9,149 nucleotides of DNA from Alphaproteobacteria bacterium (GCA_028865155.1 JAGWKW010000048.1:1-9149), one strand, 5' to 3'; positions 1-7,441 are shown, counted from the first letter of the stretch. Notes: generated by a model not told the origin, from the sequence alone. Made by a program: numbers and translations.

Positions 1-851
1 AGCGCCGTCTGACGCGCGCCAGCGGTTAGGACGCGGTCTTTTTTATCAACCGATGCGATATTGTTCCAATCGATTTTGAGAGAGGAGATGGCGTCAAGCG
101 GCACGCCAAGAGCCGAGGCAAGATCGGCCTTCGCTTCCGCCTGTTGTCTTTCGGCGTCTTTTTCCGCCAGCAAGGTTTGTTGATAGGCCACCAGTATCTG
201 GCTGGCGTTCAGGCTCAGACTTTGCCCCGACGCGGTTCTTTGTTCGAAAAGATCGACAATAGGCTTCTGATCTTCCGCCTGCTTGCGGTAAAGATCGAGT
301 GACTGATCTGCCGCGTAACAACCGATCAGGCTGTTAATGAGGCGGTTGCGGACAGTCCATGCTGCGGAAAGAACCTTATACTGCGCTGACTTCGACTGAT
401 CTTGCGTGGTTTGAATGCGCAATTCGCGTTTACCGGCAGTTTCCACCGGAACGTTGAGATTGAAGGGAAGAAAGAGGTGATAAAGATTGGTTTCATCCCA
501 AGTCGGGCTGAACCCGACGGAAGGGTTGGGTATCTGACCGGCGGTAATTTCCGCCGCCTTGACCGTATGCCATTGTGCCCGCGCCACATCGAGATCGGGG
601 CTGTAATAAAACGCGGCCAGGTTGAGCTGATTCACATTCCAGGTGTGGAGCGGCCATGCCGGTACCGGCACGCCGCCTGCCTCCATAAAACCCTCCAGAC
701 CGGAATTATCCAACCGGCGCGCCTCGAATTGCTGCGCCGATTGCAGGTCGGTTTCTGAAGGAATCTTCGTTGCTGCCGCACATCCGGCCAGCAATAGAAG
801 TGCCGCCAGCATGAAAACGTCTCGGTGCGCGCGTGAATAACGGATTGTCAT
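1..851 (-). CDS. TolC-family outer-membrane efflux lipoprotein (CzcC-like), 3' end cut by window edge
   Basis: An uninterrupted reading frame runs from ATG at 851 to the left edge: 283 residues with no stop, about 60% of a usual family member. The start is preceded by an AGGA ribosome site. A signal peptide ends in the lipobox LLAGC (Cys24), predicting a lipidated outer-membrane protein. The segment near residues 104-146, with PNPSVGFSP and then ETAGKRELRI, is characteristic of the CzcC/CusC-like TolC family in heavy-metal efflux loci. It is followed by long heptad-like, Gln/Ala-rich helices (about 150-250) matching the coiled-coil barrel of the first TolC repeat. It lies 39 bases after the stop of another outer-membrane factor and is probably co-transcribed. 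It could serve CusBA or a second pump encoded beyond the left edge; the substrate cannot be told. Family assignment is firm, partner uncertain. Confidence 0.88.
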   Translation of the reverse strand, partial: MTIRYSRAHRDVFMLAALLLLAGCAAATKIPSETDLQSAQQFEARRLDNSGLEGFMEAGGVPVPAWPLHTWNVNQLNLAAFYYSPDLDVARAQWHTVKAAEITAGQIPNPSVGFSPTWDETNLYHLFLPFNLNVPVETAGKRELRIQTTQDQSKSAQYKVLSAAWTVRNRLINSLIGCYAADQSLDLYRKQAEDQKPIVDLFEQRTASGQSLSLNASQILVAYQQTLLAEKDAERQQAEAKADLASALGVPLDAISSLKIDWNNIASVDKKDRVLTAGARQTA

Positions 852-890
852 GTTTTCCTCGATACCTGAATGAATTATTATGGTGACCTA

Positions 891-2324
891 TCATTGATTA
901 TGGCTGATTTTCTCATCCGAATCGCTTTCCGGCGATAATTGCGAGGATGTCCATCCGCCTCCTAAAGCCTGAATAAGCGCAACGTCGGCATTAAGGCGAC
1001 TTTGACGGATATTCAGTAAAGTCACTTCATTTTCGAGATGGGTGGATTGCGCCGTCAACACATTATTGTAGGGGGCGGTGCCGCTCGTATATTGCTGAAA
1101 CGCCAACCGTTCGGCCAGACGCGCATGATCGACCGCCGCTTCCTGCGTTTTGCGCTGGTCGGCGAGGATGCGGAGCGCCGCGAGATTGTCCTCGACCTGC
1201 TGAAAGGCGGCGAGAACGGTCTGGCGGTACATGGCGACGCTGCGGTCGTAACCGGCATGAGCTTCTTCGATTTTGGCCTCGCGTTTACCTGCGTCAAACA
1301 AAGTTTCGGCGATACCCGCGCCCAACACCCAGAACGTATTGGAGGCTTGCAGCAACTGCTTCAACGCCATGCTGGTATATCCGGCGGAAGCCGATAACGT
1401 GATGTCCGGGAACCATGCCGCCGTCGCCATGCCGATTTTAGCATTGGCCGCCGTCATCATGCGCTCGGAAGCGGCAATATCAGGGCGGCGTTCCAGCAGT
1501 GAGGAAGGAACACCGACTGGAATCTCCGGGGCATAGTCGATGTACTTTGCCGCAGCGAGAGAAAGATCGGCGGGCGGCTTTCCGATCAGCACGGCGATCG
1601 CATGTTCGAGTTTCGCGCGCCGGATACCGGCATTGGTCGCTTTCGATTGCACGTTTTCAAGCTGTGTTTGCGCCATTAGCACATCAGCCATCGCGCCGGT
1701 GCCGGTGTCATACTGGCTTTGAACAATTTGCAGAGCCTTTTTGTCGGTTTCAGCGATGGTGTCAAGCAAGCGTTTCAATTCATCCTGCGCCCGCAAATTA
1801 AAATAATCCGTCGCCAGCGCCGCCTGCATCGAAAGCCGCGCCGAAGCTAGATCGGCGGCGCTTACCTGTGCTCCGGCCTCGCTGCCTTCGAGATCGCGGC
1901 GAATGCGGCCCCAGACATCCGGTACCCAGCTTGCCGTGCCATAGAGGCTTTCCGGCATCATCGGGCGCGGCATGGTTCCATGCATGTCGCCGACGGTGGA
2001 ATCCGCCGTTACGGTGGGAAACAGCCCGGAACGTGTCTCTTCGACAGCGGCCTCGGCTTCACGGTAGGCGGCTTCCGCCGCTTTCACGTTCTGGTTCGAT
2101 AGATCGACCTGTTTTTCGAGGCCGTCGAGAACCGGGTCTTTGTAAATTGTCCACCACGCGCCGCGATCAAGCGCATCCTGCGGTCTGGCCTGCCGCCATT
2201 CGCCATAGGCCTCCTTATAGGAAGCGGGCGTCTCGACCGGCGGCCGTTTGTAATCCGGCCCGGCTTCGCAGGCGGCCAGCGATGTAAGAACGATCAGCGC
2301 CGTTATGCGGCAAAGCAATTTCAT
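891..2324 (-). CDS. cusC: Outer-membrane efflux lipoprotein, NodT/CusC family
   Basis: This 477-aa protein is the likely outer-membrane channel of the CusBA pump. The N-terminus is a lipoprotein signal with lipobox SLAAC (Cys19), followed by the family signature AGPDYKRPPV and the WW..Y.DP.LD block (about residues 57-66). Each half has a long helical TolC repeat. The second half contains the RRPDI motif (279-283) followed by AANAKIGMATAAWFP, a hallmark of NodT-type factors. Length is normal for the family. The start at 2324 is chosen because GGGGAG lies 8 bases upstream and because it begins the signal peptide; the frame stays open further upstream but that part is the cusA end in another frame. 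The ATG overlaps the cusA stop (ATGA), implying translational coupling. Residues 111-128 form an unusual Met-rich stretch (Met114, 118, 122, 123, with His115) where an extracellular loop is expected. The cusC name follows family and position; it is not proven. Confidence 0.92.
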   Translation of the reverse strand: MKLLCRITALIVLTSLAACEAGPDYKRPPVETPASYKEAYGEWRQARPQDALDRGAWWTIYKDPVLDGLEKQVDLSNQNVKAAEAAYREAEAAVEETRSGLFPTVTADSTVGDMHGTMPRPMMPESLYGTASWVPDVWGRIRRDLEGSEAGAQVSAADLASARLSMQAALATDYFNLRAQDELKRLLDTIAETDKKALQIVQSQYDTGTGAMADVLMAQTQLENVQSKATNAGIRRAKLEHAIAVLIGKPPADLSLAAAKYIDYAPEIPVGVPSSLLERRPDIAASERMMTAANAKIGMATAAWFPDITLSASAGYTSMALKQLLQASNTFWVLGAGIAETLFDAGKREAKIEEAHAGYDRSVAMYRQTVLAAFQQVEDNLAALRILADQRKTQEAAVDHARLAERLAFQQYTSGTAPYNNVLTAQSTHLENEVTLLNIRQSRLNADVALIQALGGGWTSSQLSPESDSDEKISHNQ

Positions 2325-5300
2325 GGCTTGATCTCCCCGCCTTTTGGCTGTTTGACGAGCGCATAGACCGCCGGGATGACGATCAGGGTTAACAGGGTGG
2401 ACGACACCATGCCGCCCAGCATCGGTACCGCGATGCGCTGCATGACGTCCGAGCCGGTGCCGTTGCTCCACATGATCGGCAACAAACCGGCCATGACGGC
2501 GCTTACCGTCATCATTTTGGGCCGCACGCGTTCGACCGCGCCTTCCATGATGGAAGCGTAAAGATCGGCCATCGTTACGGGCTGACCTTGGCGTTCGGCT
2601 TTCATCTTTTCATAGGTGTGGTCAAGATAAACCAGCATGACGACGCCGGTCTGCGAGGCGAGACCCGCAAGGGCGATAAAGCCGACCGCGACCGCCACGC
2701 TGAAATTGAAGCCGAGCCAATACATGAGCCACAACCCGCCGATCAGCGCGAAGGGCAGCGACAGAAACACAATCAACGCCTCCGTCATGCGCCCAAAATT
2801 GAGATAAAGCAGCGTGAAGATGATGAGCAGCGTCAACGGCACTATGGTTTCAAGCCGCGCCTTGGCCCGCTGCATATATTCGAACTGGCCGCTCCATGCG
2901 AGGTGAACGCCTTCCGGCAATTTGACCTTTTCCGCCACCGCGCGCTTGGCGTCGGCGACATAGCCGCCGAGATCGCGGTCGTGAATATCGACATAGATAT
3001 AACCGGCAAGCTGGGCGTTCTCGGTGCGGATCATCTGCGGCCCCGGCGACAGCGAGATATGCGCGACCTGCCCCAACGGCACCATGCCCCCGGACGGAAT
3101 CGGCACAAGGATATTTTCGGCGATAGCCTGCGGATCAGAACGAAAATCCTGCGGATAGCGCACATTGACCGGATAGCGTTCGTTGCCTTCGACCGTGGTG
3201 GTCACCGCCATGCCGCCGAGCGCGGTGGAAATGACATCCTGCACGTCGCCGATGGTGAGGCCGTAGCGCGCGAGAGCGTCGCGGTCGGGGTCGATGTTAA
3301 GGTAGTAGCCGCCAGTCACCCGCTCGGCATAAACGCTGGTGGTGCCGGGCACGTCATGAATGGCGTTCTCGATCTCCTTGCCGACCTGTTCGATTTGATC
3401 GAGGTTCTTCCCGAACACCTTGATGCCGAGCGGCGTGCGGATGCCGGTCGAAAGCATGTCGTTGCGCCCGCGAATGGGCTGCGTCCAGGCGTTGGTGACG
3501 CCGGGAAATTGCAGCGCTTTGTTCATTTGGTCGATGAGTTTTTCCTGCGTCATGCCGGGCGGCCATTCGCTCTGCGGCTTGAGATTGACGACGGTTTCGT
3601 TCATCGACAGCGGCGCGGGATCGGTCGCCGTATCCGCGCGCCCCACCTTGCCGAACACGGATTCCACTTCGGGAAAGGATTTGATGATGCGGTCTTCCAT
3701 TTGCAAAAGCTCGCCCGCCTTGGTGATTGAAATGCCCGGCAAGGTCGTCGGCATATAAAGCAAAGTGCCTTCGCGCAATTCGGGCATGAATTCCGAGCCG
3801 AGCCGAGAAGCTGGATAGGCAGAAACAACCAGCGCCAGTAGCGCCAACACTATCGTCGTTTTGCGATATTTAAGAACCGTCGCAATGACAGGCCGATAAA
3901 GCCGGATCAAAATTCGGCTCACCGGATTGCTGCTTTCCGGTTTGATATGACCGCGAATGAGCAAGGTCATTAAAACCGGTACCAAAGTCACCGACAGCAC
4001 GGCAGCCGCCCCCATCGTGAGCGTATCGGTAAGGGCAAGAGGCCGGAATAAACGCCCTTCCTGTGCTTCCAGCGTAAAGACCGGTGACAACGAAACCGTA
4101 ATGATAAGAAGGCTGAAGAATAAAGACGGCCCAACCTCACAAGCGGCGTCGATCAGGATTTTCGACCGGTTTTCGTCCGGCCCGGCACGTTCCAGATGCT
4201 TGTGTGCATTCTCGATCATCACGATGGCGGCATCCACCATCGCGCCGATGGCAATGGCGATGCCGCCGAGGCTCATGATATTGGAGCCGAGACCAATGGC
4301 GTACATAATGATGAAGGCAAGCAGAACGCCGACGGGCAAGACAAGAATAGCCACGAATGCGCTACGCGCATGCAAAAGAAATAAAAAGCACACCAGCGCC
4401 ACGATGATGCTTTCCTCAACCAGCGTATGACTGAGATTATGGACAGCGCGGTAGATGAGATCGGAACGGTCATAAACGGATTTGATCGTCACACCCTTCG
4501 GCAATCCGGCTTCCAGTTGTTTAAGCTCTGACTTGACGTTGTTAATGACGGTGAGCGCGTTTTCTCCGAAACGCTGAAGCACGATACCGCCGACTGCTTC
4601 GCCCTCACCATTATATTCGGCAAGGCCGCGCCTCTGGTCGGGGCCGAGCCGAATTTGCGCTACGTCGCGCAGCAGGACAGGCGTTCCGTCCTTGCTCCGC
4701 AGCGCGATTTCACCGAGATCGCCGAGGCCATGCAGATAGCCATGCCCTTGCACCAGATATTCGCGCTCCGACATCTCGACCACGCGGCCGCCGACATCGG
4801 TGTTGCTGCGGCGGATCGCATGGACGACGGCGGAAAGCGGAATGCCGTAGGCTTGCAGCTTCTGCGGATCGACCACGACCTGATATTGCTTGACGAAACC
4901 GCCGATGCTGGCGACTTCGGACACGCCGCCCGCCCGCGCAAGGCCGTAACGCAAATACCAGTCCTGTAGGCTGCGCAATTCGGCGAGCGTCCTGTCTTTC
5001 GCCAGCAGGACATACTCATAAACCCAGCCGACGCCGGTTGCGTCCGGCCCCAAGGTCGGCGTGACGCCCTGCGGCAGTTGATTACCGATGGAATTGAGAT
5101 ATTCGAGCGTCCGGCTGCGCGCCCAGTAAATATCGGTGCCGTCCTTGAAGATGATATAGATGAAAGAATTGCCGAACATCGAAAGCCCGCGCACGATCAC
5201 GGCCCCCGGCACGTTCAAAAGCGCGCTGGTAAGCGGATAGGTGACCTGATCCTCGACCACCTGCGGCGCTTGTCCCGGATACTGCGTCCAGACGATCACC

Positions 5301-5437
5301 TGCGTGTCGGATAAATCGGGAATAGCGTCGAGCGGCACATGCCTGAGCGAATAGACACCGGCAGCAATGATAAAGAGGGCCGCAAGCAGAACCAGAAAGC
5401 GGTTCTGCGCCGACCAGCGTATGATGCGCGCGATCAT
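2321..5437 (-). CDS. cusA: CusA Cu(I)/Ag(I) efflux RND transporter
   Basis: This 1038-aa inner-membrane proton-driven pump exports monovalent copper and silver. It matches CusA of E. coli (about 1047 aa) from end to end, starting MIARIIRWSAQNRFLV and ending in the TM12 region before GGEIKP. The three methionines of the periplasmic metal site are present: Met562 (LLYMP), Met612 (APLSM) and Met661 (RNDM), at the same spacing as E. coli Met573/623/672. TM4 carries the proton-relay motif GAMVDAAIVMIENAHK with Asp402 and Glu409. Membrane methionines equivalent to the E. coli relay (Met391, 403, 410, 486, 501) are Met388, 400, 407, 475 and 490. The position equivalent to E. coli Met271 appears to be Gln268. 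These comparisons use the E. coli sequence from memory. GGAGG lies 7 bases before the ATG, which overlaps the cusB stop (ATGA). The frame is intact. Confidence 0.97.
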   Translation of the reverse strand: MIARIIRWSAQNRFLVLLAALFIIAAGVYSLRHVPLDAIPDLSDTQVIVWTQYPGQAPQVVEDQVTYPLTSALLNVPGAVIVRGLSMFGNSFIYIIFKDGTDIYWARSRTLEYLNSIGNQLPQGVTPTLGPDATGVGWVYEYVLLAKDRTLAELRSLQDWYLRYGLARAGGVSEVASIGGFVKQYQVVVDPQKLQAYGIPLSAVVHAIRRSNTDVGGRVVEMSEREYLVQGHGYLHGLGDLGEIALRSKDGTPVLLRDVAQIRLGPDQRRGLAEYNGEGEAVGGIVLQRFGENALTVINNVKSELKQLEAGLPKGVTIKSVYDRSDLIYRAVHNLSHTLVEESIIVALVCFLFLLHARSAFVAILVLPVGVLLAFIIMYAIGLGSNIMSLGGIAIAIGAMVDAAIVMIENAHKHLERAGPDENRSKILIDAACEVGPSLFFSLLIITVSLSPVFTLEAQEGRLFRPLALTDTLTMGAAAVLSVTLVPVLMTLLIRGHIKPESSNPVSRILIRLYRPVIATVLKYRKTTIVLALLALVVSAYPASRLGSEFMPELREGTLLYMPTTLPGISITKAGELLQMEDRIIKSFPEVESVFGKVGRADTATDPAPLSMNETVVNLKPQSEWPPGMTQEKLIDQMNKALQFPGVTNAWTQPIRGRNDMLSTGIRTPLGIKVFGKNLDQIEQVGKEIENAIHDVPGTTSVYAERVTGGYYLNIDPDRDALARYGLTIGDVQDVISTALGGMAVTTTVEGNERYPVNVRYPQDFRSDPQAIAENILVPIPSGGMVPLGQVAHISLSPGPQMIRTENAQLAGYIYVDIHDRDLGGYVADAKRAVAEKVKLPEGVHLAWSGQFEYMQRAKARLETIVPLTLLIIFTLLYLNFGRMTEALIVFLSLPFALIGGLWLMYWLGFNFSVAVAVGFIALAGLASQTGVVMLVYLDHTYEKMKAERQGQPVTMADLYASIMEGAVERVRPKMMTVSAVMAGLLPIMWSNGTGSDVMQRIAVPMLGGMVSSTLLTLIVIPAVYALVKQPKGGEIKP

Positions 5438-6615
5438 GGCTTGGCCTCCGGCGGTGAAAAGCCCTGTAGTGCCGCGCGCAGATTGCTTTCGGAATCGATC
5501 AGGAATTCGGCGGAGGTAACGATTTTGTCGCCTTCCTTCAATCCGTCGAGAATCTCGATGTCATCCCCGGCGCGCATGCCGGTCTTAACTTCCTGCGGCC
5601 TGAAACGTCCATCGCCGAGCGCCAGCAATACCACCTGCCGCTGGCCGCTGTTCAGCACTGCCGAGGCGGGAACCGCCAGCACGTTCTTTTCCGGTTCGCC
5701 GAGAATATTTGCATCGGCATACATATCGAGGCGCAATTCGCCGGTCGGGTTCGGCAAATCGATGCGCACCTTGGCCGTGCGCGTTGTCTTGTTGATGTCG
5801 GGATAGATGAAGCTGACTTTGCCGTCGAAGGTGCGTCCCGGAAAGGCGGTAAATGTGATTTTTGCGGTCTGGCCGACGGCGACACGGGCCAAATCCTGCT
5901 CATAAACATCGACGATCACCCAGACATTGGACAGATCGACAAGATTGTAGAGCGTCATGCCCGGCGAAAATTTCATGCCCTCGATGGCCATTTTCTGCAA
6001 AACGGTGCCGTCGGCGGGCGCGTAAAGCGTCATATGGTCATTGACCGTATGTTCCTTTTGCAGCCGCGCGATCTCCTCCGGCGGCGCGGCAAGGCTTTGC
6101 AGCCTTTCGATGGTACCGTTCGCCGCATGAGGGCCGTTCAACGCATGGGAAAACGGATATTCCGCCTCGATATGCGTCAGTTCCGGGCTATAGAACACAA
6201 ACAGCGGATCGCCCTTCTTCACCTGCATGCCGGTGGCATCGGCATCAAGTTTCTCGATCCAGCCGCTAAAGCGTGGCGAGACCAAGGTCTGGCGAGTTTC
6301 GTCAATCTGAACGGTGCCGACGGCATGAACGGTACGCGCGAGATCGTGCCGTTCGACGGTCGCGGTCTGTACGCCCAATTGTTGAATGCGTTCCGCCGTT
6401 AACGTCACCGTGCCGGGCGCTTCCCCGGCCTTGGCCGCGTAAACGGGCACATAGTCCATACCCATCGAATCTTTCATGGGCGTCGGCGAGGTAGCGCCAC
6501 CCATCGGATCGCGGTAATAAAGGATTTTCCCTTCCTGATCGGCGGCACAGGCTTGCCCGACACCACTGGCAGTAATCAGCAGTGCCAGCACGGTATATAT
6601 AAGAGTGCGTCTCAT
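5434..6615 (-). CDS. cusB: CusB periplasmic adaptor (membrane fusion protein) of the Cus efflux pump
   Basis: This 393-aa adaptor bridges CusA and the outer-membrane channel and is thought in this family to deliver Cu(I)/Ag(I) to the pump. A signal peptide (residues 1-24, ending QACA) is followed by a heavy-metal-binding segment at about 30-60, YYRDPMGG then SMGMDYVPVY, with Met38, 47, 51 and 53 as likely ligands and no cysteines. The body follows the CusB/HlyD pattern: barrel and lipoyl halves (SPRFSGWIEKL about 113-123; YAPADGTVLQKMAIEGM about 198-214) around a short helical hairpin (about 160-195), then the VWVIVDVYEQDL beta-barrel strand (about 231-242) and a C-terminal membrane-proximal domain. 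Two in-frame ATGs exist, at 6621 and 6615; 6615 is preferred because GGGAGGG sits 7 bases before it but only 1 base before the other. It heads the cusBAC genes. No fused CusF domain is present. Confidence 0.95.
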   Translation of the reverse strand: MRRTLIYTVLALLITASGVGQACAADQEGKILYYRDPMGGATSPTPMKDSMGMDYVPVYAAKAGEAPGTVTLTAERIQQLGVQTATVERHDLARTVHAVGTVQIDETRQTLVSPRFSGWIEKLDADATGMQVKKGDPLFVFYSPELTHIEAEYPFSHALNGPHAANGTIERLQSLAAPPEEIARLQKEHTVNDHMTLYAPADGTVLQKMAIEGMKFSPGMTLYNLVDLSNVWVIVDVYEQDLARVAVGQTAKITFTAFPGRTFDGKVSFIYPDINKTTRTAKVRIDLPNPTGELRLDMYADANILGEPEKNVLAVPASAVLNSGQRQVVLLALGDGRFRPQEVKTGMRAGDDIEILDGLKEGDKIVTSAEFLIDSESNLRAALQGFSPPEAKP

Positions 6616-6622
6616 ATTCATT

Positions 6623-6629
6623 CCCTCCC
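6623..6629 (-). promoter_or_regulatory. Ribosome binding site deciding the cusB start
   Basis: GGGAGGG on the minus strand is a strong Shine-Dalgarno sequence. It is 7 bases from the ATG at 6615 and 1 base from the ATG at 6621, so it favours the shorter protein. An in-frame TTG at 6636 lies upstream of it and is not a credible start. Confidence 0.7.
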
Positions 6630-6644
6630 GCAGCAACTTACGAA

Positions 6645-6654
6645 CACGCGCGTG
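6645..6654. promoter_or_regulatory. 10-bp perfect palindrome upstream of cusB
   Basis: CACGCGCGTG is a perfect 10-base palindrome about 30 bases before the cusB start and about 8 bases from the neighbouring TTGAC dyad. It could be an operator half or only a GC-rich chance palindrome. I do not recognise it as the site of a named regulator. Confidence 0.25.
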
Positions 6655-6662
6655 CTGCCGAT

Positions 6663-6676
6663 TTGACCATCGTCAA
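6663..6676. promoter_or_regulatory. Candidate operator/promoter dyad upstream of cusB (TTGAC-4-GTCAA)
   Basis: The perfect inverted repeat TTGAC-N4-GTCAA lies about 50 bases before the cusB start, in the only sizeable intergenic space of the efflux locus. Read on the minus strand, its TTGAC also resembles a -35 element, but no convincing -10 is seen 17 bases downstream. It does not match the CusR or CsoR boxes as I remember them. The placement fits a metal-responsive operator, but this is inference from symmetry and position only. Confidence 0.35.
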
Positions 6677-6740
6677 GGGTTCGGACAGGCGACCGATCTT
6701 GCGAACGGCGCATGCTATCCGGCCTTGTTATTGGGGAGAC

Positions 6741-7103
6741 TTAGGCCTTGGGAGGGGGTGGTTCCGGCGGCATGGTTTTGCTGACCGCCGCGGTATCCGT
6801 CGGATCGTAGCTATAGGCGACGGCATATTGAACGGGAGCGGCGTATTGCGACGGCAGCATGGCTTGAGCCATAGCCGCACAGCAGGTGCAACACGCGCAA
6901 GCCTTCATGCCCTTGTCTTTATCGGCATGGCCGCAGCAGTCTTTCGAGGATTGATTAGTAGAGGCCGACATATCCATACCGGCCATGTCCATCGACATCT
7001 GATCCGCGCTCATCATAGGCATGGCCATCACCGGCATGCCCTGGCCGAAAACCAAGGTCACTACCAGTAAGATCGCCAGAAATTTTGCAAGGCGGGATTT
7101 CAT
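6741..7103 (-). CDS. Small exported Met/Cys-rich protein, probable periplasmic copper-binding protein
   Basis: A 120-aa protein with a clear signal peptide (MKSRLAKFLAILLVVTLVFG, probable cleavage after about residue 27, PVMA). The mature part opens with a Met-rich tract (Met28, 30, 31, 36, 38, 40, 43, 45), followed by DCCGHADKD (Cys56, Cys57, His59) and CACCTCC (Cys69, 71, 72, 74, 75), and ends in the proline-rich tail MPPEPPPPKA. Met-rich and Cys-rich tracts of this kind bind Cu(I) in known periplasmic copper proteins. The place next to cusB suggests a role like that of CusF, which is absent, though no CusF fold is visible. It may belong to the small uncharacterised exported proteins found in proteobacterial copper clusters; I cannot name the family with certainty. 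The start at 7103 is chosen because it begins the signal peptide. In-frame ATGs at 7112 and 7145 are alternatives, and no strong ribosome site decides. Confidence 0.78.
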   Translation of the reverse strand: MKSRLAKFLAILLVVTLVFGQGMPVMAMPMMSADQMSMDMAGMDMSASTNQSSKDCCGHADKDKGMKACACCTCCAAMAQAMLPSQYAAPVQYAVAYSYDPTDTAAVSKTMPPEPPPPKA

Positions 7104-7139
7104 GGTCCACATTTTAGCCCGATAACCGTTTTTTAACAA

Positions 7140-7154
7140 GACCATATCATGGCC
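7140..7154 (-). terminator. Weak hairpin just after the XRE gene (possible attenuator)
   Basis: On the minus strand GGCCAT-GAT-ATGGTC can form a 6-bp stem, with one G-U pair and a 3-base loop, 2 bases after the XRE stop. It is followed by a mixed TTGTTAAAAAA run, not a clean U tract. It may reduce read-through from the regulatory genes into the exported-protein gene, but as an intrinsic terminator it is poor. Confidence 0.2.
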
Positions 7155-7156
7155 GA

Positions 7157-7438
7157 CTAATCAATGCATTCGCTATGATTTTCTCGGGCATCTTGTGCCT
7201 CTGACCATCCGCATTTCGTGCATGTACGGATTTTGCGCACACCGTCATTCTCGACGAGTTCAAGATCGTGTGCGCGAAAGCACTGCTCAAGCGCGTCATG
7301 GGTTGTCGGCTGCGGCCGGTATCGGCCTTGCTCGATGTTCTTGATGGTTTCCGGCGATATGCCGCATGCTTCGCCTAGCTCGTTGCGTGTCCAGTCGAGA
7401 TAAGCGCGCGCGGCGCGGAGTTGCGGGCCGGTGATCAT
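7157..7438 (-). CDS. XRE-family helix-turn-helix regulator with C-terminal Cys/His zinc-finger-like tail
   Basis: A 93-aa DNA-binding protein. Residues 1-66 match the compact XRE/Cro repressors common in alphaproteobacteria and their mobile elements: ITGPQLRAARAYLDWTRNEL (helix 1), GEACGISPETIKNIEQG (HTH about residues 22-38), then FRAHDLELVENDGVRK, which corresponds to the usual short tail ending in GVR. Such proteins normally stop there. This one continues about 22 residues with Cys73-X2-Cys76-X11-His88-X2-Cys91, a spacing that could hold one Zn or another thiophilic metal. It starts 3 bases after the stop of the 142-aa gene and is the last of the small-gene run, immediately before the copper genes. 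It could repress its own operon or the efflux genes; whether it senses metal is speculation. The HTH call is secure. Confidence 0.88.
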   Translation of the reverse strand: MITGPQLRAARAYLDWTRNELGEACGISPETIKNIEQGRYRPQPTTHDALEQCFRAHDLELVENDGVRKIRTCTKCGWSEAQDARENHSECID

Positions 7439-7441
7439 TTT

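Noticed and set aside
94..589. Separate short minus-strand frames at 94-321 and 326-589, suggesting a broken region
   Set aside because: They are out-of-frame shadows. The true frame from 851 to the left edge is continuous and encodes a TolC-family protein, so there is no frameshift.
2325..2471. Possible 49-residue N-terminal extension of the CusC-like protein
   Set aside because: The extension is inside the cusA coding end in another frame, is Arg/His rich, and would bury the lipoprotein signal. The ATG at 2324 has a good ribosome site and starts the signal peptide.
2588..3730. A 380-codon open frame on the plus strand
   Set aside because: It is exactly antisense to the middle of cusA, has a His/Arg/Asp-rich composition without domain features, and no ribosome site. 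It is a shadow of the codon bias in cusA.
3957..4430. A 157-codon plus-strand frame rich in Ser, Thr, Met and Ala
   Set aside because: It is antisense to transmembrane segments of cusA and its composition is the mirror of hydrophobic codons. No start signal.
6663..7070. A 135-codon plus-strand frame with a His-rich end (HRHLIRAHHRHGHHRHA)
   Set aside because: The His-rich tract is the reverse complement of the Met/Ala-rich coding of the exported protein on the minus strand; the signal peptide and Met/Cys motifs support the minus-strand gene instead.
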